Shown: positions 5,922 through 13,215, numbered from the stretch's first letter. The stretch is 16,081 bases of DNA from Clostridia bacterium (GCA_017414605.1 JAFQLG010000075.1:1-16081); one strand, 5' to 3'. Numbers and translations are program-made. Notes: generated from the letters alone by a model not told the origin.

Positions 5922-6992
5922 TTAAGCCGCGGGGTTGTACATTTGGTTGAGCATATTCTCGATAAATATGCCGTAGCCGCAGGTGGGATCGCCCACCATA
6001 ACGTGCGTAACCGCGCCGATAAGCTTGCCATTCTGAATGATTGGGCTGCCCGACATACCCTGAACGATACCGCCCGTCTTTTCGATAAGGTGCGCATCCT
6101 TTATTTTTATCATAAAGCATTTGGAGCCGTCCGCATGCCGATTTATCGAGGTTATTTCAAGAGTGTAGGTGCAGGGAGCGCCGTCGTCCAGAGTGCATAC
6201 GAGGGTCGCCTCGCCCTCGCGTATCTCATCGCGCATGGCAACGCTAACGGTTTTACTGACGTATCGGGGTAGGGTGTCAAGCTTGCCGAAAACGCCGCAA
6301 TTCGTATTGGTAGCCATTTTGCCAAGCGTGTTGGTGCCAAAGTATCCTTTTATCTCGCCCGGTGTTCCCGAAACGCCTTTTTTGATAGCGCTTATACCAA
6401 CGTCCATGACAACACCTTGTCTTATGGCGACAAGCTCACCCGTGTCGTTATCGCAAATTCCGTGTCCCAAACCTCCGAATTCCAGAGTGTCGGGAACAAC
6501 GTAAGTTACGGTTCCGATACCCGCGCCGCTGTCCTTTACCCAAACGCCTGTTTTATACCGAGCCTCGCTCTCGCTGTATGCCGGCGTTATACTAACGGTC
6601 TTTTCTACTCCGCCGCGCAGAAATGTCAGCGATATTGGCTTTCCGCCCGAGCCCTCAACCTCGCCCGTAAGCTGTGCCGCATCCTTGATAGCTTTGCCGT
6701 TTATCTTGGTAATAACGTCCTTTGTGCGCAGCCCCGCGAGGTAGGCGGGTGTTTGCGCCTTTGGCGTTGAATCTATGTCCGAAAATCCGATTATCATAAC
6801 GCCCTGTGTGTTGAATTTTACTCCGAAGGGAACGCCGCCAAGATACACCTCCATATTATGATAGGTTCTCTTGTTCTGAACCGCCGAGCCGACAACGGTG
6901 AACAGACCCGCCGAGATGCACACCGCAAGAAAAGCGGCAACCGCGATTATCAGAGCGCGCGGCAGCTTTCTTTTAATTTTTGTAGTTTTCAT
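5922..6992 (-). CDS. spoIVB: SpoIVB sporulation serine protease (peptidase S55)
   Basis: In spore formers SpoIVB is secreted from the forespore and triggers SpoIVFA/SpoIVFB-dependent processing of pro-sigma-K in the mother cell. This 356-residue protein has an N-terminal membrane anchor or signal helix (about 11-37), a PDZ domain (about 60-140, with PAYLAGLRTKDVITKINGKAI) and a C-terminal S55 domain. The likely catalytic histidine is in GGLGHGICD (about residue 177) and the serine in QGMSGSPII (about 314-316). The ATG at 6992 is preferred, because AAGGAA lies nine bases upstream; a TTG two codons earlier is too close to it. Near the gene I see no spo0A, its usual neighbour in Bacillus and Clostridium. 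No clear promoter was found upstream, which fits control by a sporulation sigma factor. Confidence 0.93.
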   Translation of the reverse strand: MKTTKIKRKLPRALIIAVAAFLAVCISAGLFTVVGSAVQNKRTYHNMEVYLGGVPFGVKFNTQGVMIIGFSDIDSTPKAQTPAYLAGLRTKDVITKINGKAIKDAAQLTGEVEGSGGKPISLTFLRGGVEKTVSITPAYSESEARYKTGVWVKDSGAGIGTVTYVVPDTLEFGGLGHGICDNDTGELVAIRQGVVMDVGISAIKKGVSGTPGEIKGYFGTNTLGKMATNTNCGVFGKLDTLPRYVSKTVSVAMRDEIREGEATLVCTLDDGAPCTYTLEITSINRHADGSKCFMIKIKDAHLIEKTGGIVQGMSGSPIIQNGKLIGAVTHVMVGDPTCGYGIFIENMLNQMYNPAA

Positions 6993-7115
6993 TTGCAAAT
7001 TTTCCTTTTTAGAGATTGCGCCGCCGCGCTGTGAGCTTGATTCAAGCCGCGGGCGCCGTATTATTATCTTTCCAAAGCAAAGCCGCTTTAATGTATAACA
7101 ATAAATGAAATAGCG

Positions 7116-7143
7116 TTGACATTTTTCAATTTTGTGATAAAAT
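7116..7143 (+). promoter_or_regulatory. SigA-type promoter of the PD-(D/E)XK-like gene
   Basis: A perfect -35 TTGACA (7116-7121) and -10 TAAAAT (7138-7143) are 16 bp apart. The leader before the ribosome binding site is short. Confidence 0.7.
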
Positions 7144-7173
7144 TAGAAATGAAGAGAAGGGTAGGTGAGCGCC

Positions 7174-8004
7174 GTGGATGACAAGCCGAAAAACGTTTTT
7201 GAGATAAGCTATGCCGATACTCTGCGCTTTCGCCGAATCGTTATGGACGTTATGGGCGCCGCCTGCGATGCCGATGCGGAATACGAGGGCATAGGAACGC
7301 TGGGCGAAAAGCAGATGCATGCTGCCATAAAGCGCTTCGTTTGTCCCGATGAGTCAAAGCATGAAATAAAGCTGGACAACGACACGGGGGACGGCGAAAA
7401 GAAGAAGGGACGCCGCCGTTTCGTTGCCGACGTTCTGGATGGCAATACCGTTTACGAGATACAAACGGGCAGCCTTGCTCCCCTTGTTCCAAAGCTTGAT
7501 TGGATAATGGCAAATACTGACCTTAATGTCACGGTCATCCACCCTATCGCCGAGGTCAAATGGGTGAATATTCTGGGCGACGACGGGCGCATTTCAAAGC
7601 GCTATCGCTCGCCAAGGCCAAATAAGCTTGCGGACATTGCGGGCGAGCTGTATTACGTCCGTCATCTTTTAGATTGCCCGCGCTTCTCTCTGGTTATACT
7701 TGCCACAGAGGCAGAGCAATACAAGAAAAATGCGGAAAATAAAAAAAGAAGGCGCTCCAAATACGAAAAATACGAGCTTATCCCCGTCAATCTTTTGCGC
7801 GCGCACGTGTTTTTAGGATTGGAGTCCTATAAGTATTTTGTGCCGGATGAGCTTTGCGGTCCTTTTACGGTTAAACAGTACTCGGCGGCAAGCAAAATAC
7901 GCGGGCGCGATGCATATTCCATAGTTCATACTTTGTGTGATGTGGGACTTTTGCGCGAGGTGGGAAAAGTAGGGCGCGCCGCAGCCTATGAAAAGACTTA
8001 CTGA
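7174..8004 (+). CDS. PD-(D/E)XK-fold-like protein with C-terminal winged-helix-like region
   Basis: I know this protein only as a conserved hypothetical of Clostridia. The 276 residues begin with a short helical part. The segment GTLGEKQMHAAIKRF (about 42-55) has Glu45 and His49. A strand pair follows with Asp86 (FVADV) and Glu95-Ile-Gln97 (YEIQTGSL). The order Glu, then Asp, then Glu-x-Gln matches the PD-(D/E)XK nuclease fold with Gln in place of the usual Lys. A basic stretch (KKRRRSKYEKYE) follows in the middle. The last 45 residues (FTVKQYSAA..VHTLCDVGLLREVGKVGRAAAY) look like a winged helix. GTG at 7174 is preferred, because AGGTGA (7163-7168) is well placed for it; an in-frame GTG at 7165 is too close to any ribosome binding site. 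DNA or RNA cleavage is inferred from fold only. Confidence 0.75.
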   Translation: MDDKPKNVFEISYADTLRFRRIVMDVMGAACDADAEYEGIGTLGEKQMHAAIKRFVCPDESKHEIKLDNDTGDGEKKKGRRRFVADVLDGNTVYEIQTGSLAPLVPKLDWIMANTDLNVTVIHPIAEVKWVNILGDDGRISKRYRSPRPNKLADIAGELYYVRHLLDCPRFSLVILATEAEQYKKNAENKKRRRSKYEKYELIPVNLLRAHVFLGLESYKYFVPDELCGPFTVKQYSAASKIRGRDAYSIVHTLCDVGLLREVGKVGRAAAYEKTY

Positions 8005-8026
8005 GCGGTATATTTTGCATTTTGCA

Positions 8027-8055
8027 TTGACATTTGCGCAATTTTGCTCTATAAT
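8027..8055 (+). promoter_or_regulatory. Consensus SigA promoter of the mgtC-like gene
   Basis: A perfect TTGACA (8027-8032) and a perfect TATAAT (8050-8055) are 17 bp apart. The gene starts about 20 bases after the predicted transcript start. Confidence 0.88.
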
Positions 8056-8083
8056 TAGAATATAAACTTTGAGGTGAAAATAT

Positions 8084-8743
8084 ATGTGGGAAAAAATTCT
8101 TTTTGAATTGGAGCTGGTCATACCCTTGCTGGTATCCACTCTTTTGGGCTTTGTAATAGGCTTTGAGAGAATGAAAAGATCAAAGGAAGCGGGAGTGCGT
8201 ACGCATACAATCGTGTGCGTGGGCGCGGCGCTTATGATGATAGTGTCAAAATATGCATTTGGAAGCGAGGCAGATTCGGCGCGCGTTGCGGCGCAGATAG
8301 TTGCAGGTGTCGGCTTTCTTGGTGCAGGAATAATCGTGTATAAGAAAAACTCGGTGCATGGCCTTACAACTGCGGCGGGCGTTTGGACAACGGCGGGTAT
8401 CGGTATGGCTTGCGGCGGCGGACTTTACGTTATCGCGCTCTGTGCAACCGCGGTTATGATAGGCGTTCAGTGCCTTTTGCATGTAAACATTCCCATTTTC
8501 AATCATAAAAAGCGATATCTTATCGATATCAGATTTGAACTTGTAGATGAATCGAACAAGCGAGTCAAGGAGATATTCAAGACCGATCGATTTAACAAGC
8601 TCAAGATAGAAAACAAGGATGGAAAGGTGTTCTACTCCGCCGTTCTTATGACAGAAGTGGAATATTCCTCCTCGCAGCTGAGCAGAATAATGGAGGAGAA
8701 TCCCTATATATCCGCAATAGAGCGTCGCGACGACGTTGGATGA
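8084..8743 (+). CDS. MgtC/SapB-family membrane protein
   Basis: The protein has 219 residues. The N-terminal two thirds are hydrophobic helices with the family hallmarks: GFVIGFERMKRSKEAGVRTHTIVCVGAAL (split as GFVIGFER and AGVRTHTIV, about residues 22-50), GVGFLGAGIIV (about 75-85) and GLTTAAGVWTTAGIG (about 93-107). The last 75 residues form a soluble, ACT-like alpha/beta domain on the cytosolic side. MgtC proteins act in magnesium limitation, acid stress or control of the F-type ATPase in pathogens; the role in Clostridia is unclear. GAGGTGA precedes the ATG. No magnesium-sensing leader fits in the roughly 20-base leader, so it is probably expressed constitutively from its strong promoter. 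Confidence 0.92.
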   Translation: MWEKILFELELVIPLLVSTLLGFVIGFERMKRSKEAGVRTHTIVCVGAALMMIVSKYAFGSEADSARVAAQIVAGVGFLGAGIIVYKKNSVHGLTTAAGVWTTAGIGMACGGGLYVIALCATAVMIGVQCLLHVNIPIFNHKKRYLIDIRFELVDESNKRVKEIFKTDRFNKLKIENKDGKVFYSAVLMTEVEYSSSQLSRIMEENPYISAIERRDDVG

Positions 8744-8750
8744 TGAACAC

Positions 8751-8783
8751 AAAAAACGGCACCCAGCTGGGTGCCGTTTTTTT
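8751..8783. terminator. Bidirectional terminator between mgtC-like gene and nagB
   Basis: A 14 bp perfect stem (A-run plus CGGCACCC with GGGTGCCG plus T-run) with loop AGCT lies between two converging genes. Confidence 0.92.
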
Positions 8784-8793
8784 GTTATAATGA

Positions 8794-9504
8794 TCAGTTC
8801 TCGCTGTAAATTACAGTCAGATCGGGATGGAGCTGAAGAATGGATGCAGGAATCGCAGGCGTTATAGGACCGAAGAACGCCTTGTTCACGATATCCTCTT
8901 TCTTTTTGCCGTTTGCGATAAGAAGGACCTTCTTTGCAGACATAATACCGCCCATACCCATAGTGATAGCCGTTGTGGGAACGTCCTCGCGGCTGGCAAA
9001 GAAACGCGCGTTTGCATCGATGGTGGAGGGGTCAAGCTCAACCTTGTGAGTAGCCTTTTCAAAATAGGTGTCTGGCTCGTTAAAGCCGATATGACCGTCA
9101 AGACCGATGCCGAGCAACTGCAGGTCGATGCCGCCAACGCTCTTGATAAGCTCGTCATAAGCCTTGCATTCCGCATCCGCATCGTCAGCGCAACCGTTTG
9201 GAACGTGAGTTTTGTTTATGTCGATGTTGATATATTTGAAAAGATTATTATTCATAAAGTAGCGGTAGCTCTGGTCGTGCTCGCCGTCAAGACCAACGTA
9301 TTCGTCAAGGTTGATGGAAGTAACGCGAGAGAAATCAACCTCGCCCGCGCGGCACTTTTCTGCCATTTTTGCATATGCGCCGAGAGGGGAAGAACCCGTT
9401 GCAAGACCGAGAACACATTCGGGCTTCATAACTACCTGTGCACAAATTAGAGCCGCAGCCTTTGAGCTGAGCTCATCGTAAGTGTTGACCTTAATAAAGT
9501 TCAT
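8794..9504 (-). CDS. nagB: Glucosamine-6-phosphate deaminase
   Basis: This enzyme interconverts glucosamine-6-phosphate and fructose-6-phosphate plus ammonia. The 236-residue protein is slightly shorter than Escherichia coli NagB and similar to Bacillus versions. Motifs seen are the phosphate-binding LGLATGSSPLGAY (about 32-44), NLDEYVGL with the general-base Asp67, and GIGLDGHIGFNEP with Asp136, His138 and Glu143. AAAGGAG (complement of 9512-9518) sits seven bases before the ATG. It is the last gene of the glmM operon, 25 bases after the beta-helix acyltransferase. Beside glmM it may feed GlcN-6-P into wall synthesis or drain it to glycolysis; the direction cannot be read from sequence. Confidence 0.95.
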   Translation of the reverse strand: MNFIKVNTYDELSSKAAALICAQVVMKPECVLGLATGSSPLGAYAKMAEKCRAGEVDFSRVTSINLDEYVGLDGEHDQSYRYFMNNNLFKYINIDINKTHVPNGCADDADAECKAYDELIKSVGGIDLQLLGIGLDGHIGFNEPDTYFEKATHKVELDPSTIDANARFFASREDVPTTAITMGMGGIMSAKKVLLIANGKKKEDIVNKAFFGPITPAIPASILQLHPDLTVIYSEN

Positions 9505-9529
9505 AATATATCTCCTTTGGGTTATAAAA

Positions 9530-10192
9530 TTATATCCTTTTTACAACTGTGTCCGTTGTCTTGACTATACAATCCGCGGGATAAACTCCGCGCAGAGAAG
9601 TCAAGGGATAAACGCTTGTGTTTTTGCCGATGACCGTACCCGGATTGATGACCGAGCCGCAGCCAACGTCCGCGCCGTCACCGAGTATGCCGCCCAGCTT
9701 GCGAAGCCCCGTTTGGAAGTCCTCATCACCGTGAACGACAACATTTTTACCGTCGGACTTAAGATTTGAGCATATCGTACCAGCGCCCGTGTGCGCTCGG
9801 TTTCCGAGTATGGAATCACCTACATAATTATAATGCGGAATCTGAACTTTGTCAAGTAGTATGGCGTTTTTTAGTTCGGAAGAATTTCCTATAACGCAGC
9901 CCGCGCCCGTTATAACTCCGCCGCGTATAAATGCGCCGGGACGAACCTCGCAGCCCGTGCCGATAACTGTCGGCCCCTCGATAGTTGCGGCGGGATAGAT
10001 TTTAACGTTTGGACCCACAAGCACGTTGTCGGAAAAAAGGGTGTAGCCCTCAATTCCGTTCTCTATGAGCGACAAGATATAGCCTTTGAGGTGGGGCAGC
10101 ATCTCCCAGGGGTATTCGCAGGAGTCAAAAAGGGGAGCAAGATAAGAGGGAACAGATCCAAAGAGGTCCTTTGTTTTTACAAGCTTATCCAA
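9530..10192 (-). CDS. Left-handed beta-helix acyltransferase, like the C-terminal domain of GlmU
   Basis: The protein has 220 residues. About 50 N-terminal residues are helical, and the rest is hexapeptide repeats (I/V-G-x-x) forming a left-handed beta helix. The segment PHYNYVGDS..GNRAHTGAGTICSN (about 119-142) matches the acetyltransferase part of GlmU, including His120 at the position of the GlmU catalytic histidine. The uridylyltransferase domain is absent. It probably acetylates glucosamine-1-phosphate or a related sugar phosphate; a nucleotidyltransferase must be elsewhere. The start is TTG (10190-10192), supported by GGAGGA (complement of 10199-10204) seven bases upstream, inside the end of glmM. 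The reading frame overlaps the glmM stop by eight bases, so translation is coupled. Confidence 0.8.
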   Translation of the reverse strand: MDKLVKTKDLFGSVPSYLAPLFDSCEYPWEMLPHLKGYILSLIENGIEGYTLFSDNVLVGPNVKIYPAATIEGPTVIGTGCEVRPGAFIRGGVITGAGCVIGNSSELKNAILLDKVQIPHYNYVGDSILGNRAHTGAGTICSNLKSDGKNVVVHGDEDFQTGLRKLGGILGDGADVGCGSVINPGTVIGKNTSVYPLTSLRGVYPADCIVKTTDTVVKRI

Positions 10193-11801
10193 CTGCGTGT
10201 CCTCCGTCCTTTATAGCGCTGATAACGGTTTTAACGTATTCGCGGCACAGCTCCTCGCTCTCTGCCTCAACCATAACGCGAATAACGGGCTCGGTGCCGC
10301 TCTGGCGCAAAAGCAGTCTTCCGCATCCGCCGATAAGCCCCTCAACCTTGTGCGCCGCAAGCTTAACTCCCTCGTCAGAGAGAGCTGCCGCCTTATCGGC
10401 AACGCGAATACTTTCAAGATATTGGGGATAGAGCTTTATGGGCTCGGCGAGCTTGGAGAGGGCGGATTTGGAATCGCACATTTCCTCCGCAACCATGATA
10501 GCCGTCAGAATACCGTCACCCGTGGTGGCATATTTCTTCATAATGATATGGCCGGATTGCTCGCCGCCGATCGCGTAATCGCCCTTTTGCATGCATTCAT
10601 AAACGAATCGGTCACCAACCGCGGTTTGAACGCACTTTATGCCTATCTCGTCAAGGCTTCTAACAAATCCGCTGTTGGACATAACCGTCATTACCACAGT
10701 GTCGTTATTGAGCGTGCCCTTTGCCTTCAGTCGCTTGCCGAGAATGTAGATTATTGCATCGCCGTCCACAACGTTGCCGTGCTCGTCAACGGCAAGACAG
10801 CGGTCGCAGTCGCCGTCAAAGGCAAAGCCCACGTCCAGATGCTTTTCGCGCACCAGCTTTTGCAGCCGTTCTATATGCGTTGAGCCGCAGTTTTCGTTAA
10901 CGTTAAGACCGTCAGGCTCGTTGCCTATTACAAAGGTCTGCGCGCCCAAAGCGCTAAAAACGGCGTTTGCGATGGACCAGGATGCGCCGTTTGCGCAATC
11001 AAGACCGATCTTGAGCTTTTTATATGAGTTGGAGGCAACCGAGATGAGATAACCGATGTAGCGGTTTCTTCCCGCAACGTAGTCGTGTATGCAGCCTATC
11101 TTTGCGCCGCTGGCAAGGGGAAGATCGTCGCCCTCAACAGAGAGCGCGGCGAGGTCGCCGTCAATATATGATTCGATAAGCGCCGTGGTTTCATCGTCCA
11201 GCTTTTCTCCGCGCGAGTTGATGACCTTGATGCCGTTATCGTAAAATGGATTGTGCGAGGCGGTTATCATAATTCCACAGTCGAAGTCGTCCATGCGCGT
11301 AACGTAAGAAACGCTGGGTGTTGTGGTAACGTGCAGCATATAAACGTCCGCTCCCGATGCAGTTATTCCTGCCGCAATGGAATATTCCAGCATATAGCTT
11401 GAGCGGCGCGTGTCCTTGCCTATGACTATGCGGGGGCGGTAATAGGGCTTTTTTTGGCCCGAAAGGGAGGACCCGTAATACCAGCCTAAAAAGCGACCGA
11501 CTTTGTATGCCTGCATGGAGGTCAACGTAACGCCTGCCTCGCCGCGGAAGCCGTCTGTTCCGAAATACTTATTTTTCGCGGAAGTTGAAAGCTTTGATAT
11601 GTTTATTTTGTCGCGCAGAAGCTCATCTGTTGAAATCTCAAAGATCGCTGCTATTTGTAATACCTTGTCTATCTGCGGCATTGCCTGGTCCATTTCCCAT
11701 TTTGATATGGATTGTCTGGAAACGCCAAGCATTTCCGCAAGCTGCTCTTGCGATATACCCTTTGAGGCTCTGAGCTTTGTTATCTTTTCACCAATGGTCA
11801 T
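10185..11801 (-). CDS. glmM: Phosphoglucosamine mutase with fused N-terminal Xre-type DNA-binding domain
   Basis: The 538-residue protein joins two domains in one frame. Residues 1-65 are an Xre/Cro helix-turn-helix (SQEQLAEMLGVSRQSISKWE, about 17-36), then a short linker. Residues 78-538 form a complete phosphohexomutase: KYFGTDGFRG (78-87), the phosphoserine loop TASHNP with Ser182, the metal loop DGDCDR (Asp329, Asp331, Asp333), the sugar loop GEQSGH (413-418) and the phosphate site RQSGTEP (499-505). The enzyme converts GlcN-6-P to GlcN-1-P for cell-wall precursors. Usual GlmM has about 450 residues and no such domain. No internal start with a ribosome binding site sits before residue 78, so the fusion looks real. 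AAGGAG precedes the ATG. The DNA-binding half may repress its own operon in response to substrate; this is inference. Confidence 0.88.
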   Translation of the reverse strand: MTIGEKITKLRASKGISQEQLAEMLGVSRQSISKWEMDQAMPQIDKVLQIAAIFEISTDELLRDKINISKLSTSAKNKYFGTDGFRGEAGVTLTSMQAYKVGRFLGWYYGSSLSGQKKPYYRPRIVIGKDTRRSSYMLEYSIAAGITASGADVYMLHVTTTPSVSYVTRMDDFDCGIMITASHNPFYDNGIKVINSRGEKLDDETTALIESYIDGDLAALSVEGDDLPLASGAKIGCIHDYVAGRNRYIGYLISVASNSYKKLKIGLDCANGASWSIANAVFSALGAQTFVIGNEPDGLNVNENCGSTHIERLQKLVREKHLDVGFAFDGDCDRCLAVDEHGNVVDGDAIIYILGKRLKAKGTLNNDTVVMTVMSNSGFVRSLDEIGIKCVQTAVGDRFVYECMQKGDYAIGGEQSGHIIMKKYATTGDGILTAIMVAEEMCDSKSALSKLAEPIKLYPQYLESIRVADKAAALSDEGVKLAAHKVEGLIGGCGRLLLRQSGTEPVIRVMVEAESEELCREYVKTVISAIKDGGHAVG

Positions 11802-11830
11802 AATTTTTCTCCTTAAAATAAATTTATGAC

Positions 11831-11850
11831 TTGCCCTTTTTTGAGGGCAA
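11831..11850. repeat. Hairpin at the 5' end of the glmM transcript
   Basis: TTGCCC and GGGCAA form a 6 bp inverted repeat with an 8-base spacer. It begins almost at the predicted transcript start and lies between the promoter and the glmM ribosome binding site. It could protect the mRNA 5' end or act as an operator. Confidence 0.45.
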
Positions 11851-11854
11851 CGAT

Positions 11855-11883
11855 ATTATATCAATAAACGCGTTGCTTTGCAA
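11855..11883 (-). promoter_or_regulatory. SigA-type promoter of the glmM operon
   Basis: On the minus strand the -10 TATAAT (11855-11860) is perfect. A weaker -35 TTGCAA (11878-11883) is 17 bp away and lies inside the inverted repeat GTTGC-TTT-GCAAC, as expected for a repressible promoter. Confidence 0.7.
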
Positions 11884-11921
11884 CCAATCAAACATTGATT
11901 TTATCTGCAACCTGAGGTTGC
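11872..11921. promoter_or_regulatory. Cluster of inverted repeats upstream of glmM, candidate operator
   Basis: Three inverted repeats lie within 50 bases: GTTGC-TTT-GCAAC (11872-11884, over the -35), AATCAA-ACA-TTGATT (11886-11900) and GCAACCT-G-AGGTTGC (11907-11921). The half-site GCAAC/GTTGC occurs four times here and once more at 11847-11851. Xre-type regulators bind such dyads, and the first gene of the operon has an Xre-type domain. Confidence 0.5.
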
Positions 11922-12004
11922 GATTTTGCTTGAATTTCGCTGTATATTTGTGAAATTGATTAAAAAAATAAAAATCAACGGAAAATATGCAAACTAAAGA
12001 TTGC

Positions 12005-12050
12005 AAAAAACGGGAAAAGAAAGGGAAGAAACCGAATTTTGCCTCTTCCC
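12005..12050 (-). terminator. Terminator of the coiled-coil protein gene
   Basis: On the minus strand GGGAAGA (12044-12050) pairs with TCTTCCC (12023-12029). A T-rich tail follows and ends in six T. The loop is long, with possible extra pairing inside it. Confidence 0.65.
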
Positions 12051-12064
12051 ATTTTGCTGTTCTT

Positions 12065-12532
12065 TTACTTTAGCTCCTCGGCATCGCGCTTTGCCTTGTC
12101 ATATTCGGCGTCTGCCTCTTTGCGAGCCTCGTTGAATTCGTCCATTACCTTGCGGTTGAGCTCTTCCTGCTCGGCAGCCTCGCGCTCTTCCTCCTGGCGC
12201 TTTGCCTCCTCGCGAGCCGCCTTTTCGGCTTCCTTTGCAGCGCGGCGCGCCTCTTCCTCCGCCTTGAGCTGACGTATCTCGGCGAGAACGGTGTCCAGTT
12301 TTTCAAGCGTGGTGGAGATGTTTTCGGTAAGTGCATCGGGGTCCTTGACCTCAATGCCGCGCAGCTTTACGTATGCCAGCTTTCCAAGAGCCCTGTATTG
12401 CAAGTCGCGCTCTGCTTCTTTGTTGGCAATCTTCAGCTTGAGAGATGCTACGTCTGCAAGCTCGCGCGTTTTGTTTACAGTTTTGTCAGCTATATTTCCA
12501 ATGCTTTTTTTAATTTCTTCCCAATTTGCCAT
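12065..12532 (-). CDS. Conserved clostridial coiled-coil protein of unknown function
   Basis: The 155-residue protein has no assigned function. The first 60 residues (MANWEEIKKSIGNIADKTV..RALGKLAYVKL) recall an N-terminal region seen in many Firmicutes hypothetical proteins, often ahead of a zinc ribbon. Here no cysteine pair follows. Instead residues 85-155 are an almost uninterrupted charged coiled coil rich in Glu, Ala, Lys and Arg. There is no signal peptide or membrane helix, so it should be cytoplasmic or peripheral. AAAGGT lies before the ATG. It has its own promoter and terminator. It may be structural or an envelope-stress factor; I cannot say more. Confidence 0.75.
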   Translation of the reverse strand: MANWEEIKKSIGNIADKTVNKTRELADVASLKLKIANKEAERDLQYRALGKLAYVKLRGIEVKDPDALTENISTTLEKLDTVLAEIRQLKAEEEARRAAKEAEKAAREEAKRQEEEREAAEQEELNRKVMDEFNEARKEADAEYDKAKRDAEELK

Positions 12533-12596
12533 AATATCTACCTTTCCGCTATATTAGTATGTTCGGTTTTTGAATATTTACTCGCTCTACACTTAT

Positions 12597-12625
12597 ATTG
12601 TAACCGTTTTTTGTCCAAATGTCAA
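12597..12625 (-). promoter_or_regulatory. SigA-type promoter of the coiled-coil protein gene
   Basis: On the minus strand the -35 TTGACA (12620-12625) is perfect and the -10 TACAAT (12597-12602) lies 17 bp away. Confidence 0.8.
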
Positions 12626-12732
12626 TAGTCGGCGGAAACAAGACAAAAAAATGGAGCATGATCTGGCGCATTTTACGCCCAAAAATGACTAAAATATAAG
12701 TAAATACATTTCGGGGCAAAAAGGAGTTTAAT

Positions 12733-13182
12733 ATGAACATCGGAAACGAGAGCTTTAGGAAATATGCGGATGCGCACGCGCCGTCCTCAAAAACGCTCAA
12801 AAACTGCCTCTGGGCATTTTCGGTTGGTGGCGCAATATGTGTTATAGGTCAGCTTTTGCTGACGGTTTACGGCGACCTTTTGGGAATGGACAAAAAGGAT
12901 GCGGGCACGCTCTGCTCGATAACGCTTATATTCGTGGCGGCTCTGCTCAGCGGTCTTGGCTTGTTTGAGAAGATCGCAAAGCGGGCTGGCGGCGGAACGC
13001 TGGTGCCTATAACGGGCTTTGCGAACAGCGTGGTTTCGCCCGCGATAGACTCCAAGGCAGAGGGCCTGATACTCGGAGTTGGCGCAAAGATATTCACCGT
13101 TGCGGGTCCCGTTTTGCTTTACGGCACGCTTGCAGGCGCGGTTTGGGGAATAATCTATTTTGTTATGGGACTTTTGAAATAA
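12733..13182 (+). CDS. spoVAC: Stage V sporulation protein AC (SpoVAC)
   Basis: SpoVA proteins form the channel that loads dipicolinic acid into the forespore core and releases it at germination; SpoVAC is one of the membrane subunits. The 149-residue protein has the family length. Recognisable segments are LKNCLWAFSVGGAICVIGQ (about 22-40), GTLVPITGFANSVVSPAID (about 88-106) and EGLILGVGAKIFTVAGPVLLYG (split as EGLILGVGAK and FTVAGPVLLYG). Several hydrophobic helices are present. AAGGAG precedes the ATG. A terminator follows directly and the next gene is on the other strand, so spoVAC stands alone here without spoVAD or spoVAE. No convincing SigA promoter was seen, which fits forespore-specific (sigma-G) control, but I could not identify that promoter either. 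Confidence 0.93.
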   Translation: MNIGNESFRKYADAHAPSSKTLKNCLWAFSVGGAICVIGQLLLTVYGDLLGMDKKDAGTLCSITLIFVAALLSGLGLFEKIAKRAGGGTLVPITGFANSVVSPAIDSKAEGLILGVGAKIFTVAGPVLLYGTLAGAVWGIIYFVMGLLK

Positions 13183-13184
13183 AA

Positions 13185-13213
13185 GAGCGCAGGGAAAACC
13201 CTGCGCCTTTTTT
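13185..13213. terminator. Bidirectional terminator between spoVAC and the deacetylase gene
   Basis: An 8 bp GC-rich stem (GCGCAGGG 13187-13194 with CCCTGCGC 13199-13206) with loop AAAA has a T-run after it on the plus strand and A-rich sequence before it. Confidence 0.88.
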
Positions 13214-13215
13214 AA

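Noticed and set aside
6993..6998. TTG start two codons upstream in spoIVB
   Set aside because: The ribosome binding site would be only about three bases away from it, whereas the ATG at 6992 has normal spacing.
12640..12732. A sigma-G promoter for spoVAC
   Set aside because: I looked for the -35 and -10 patterns at 17-18 bp spacing and found only poor matches, so no site is called.
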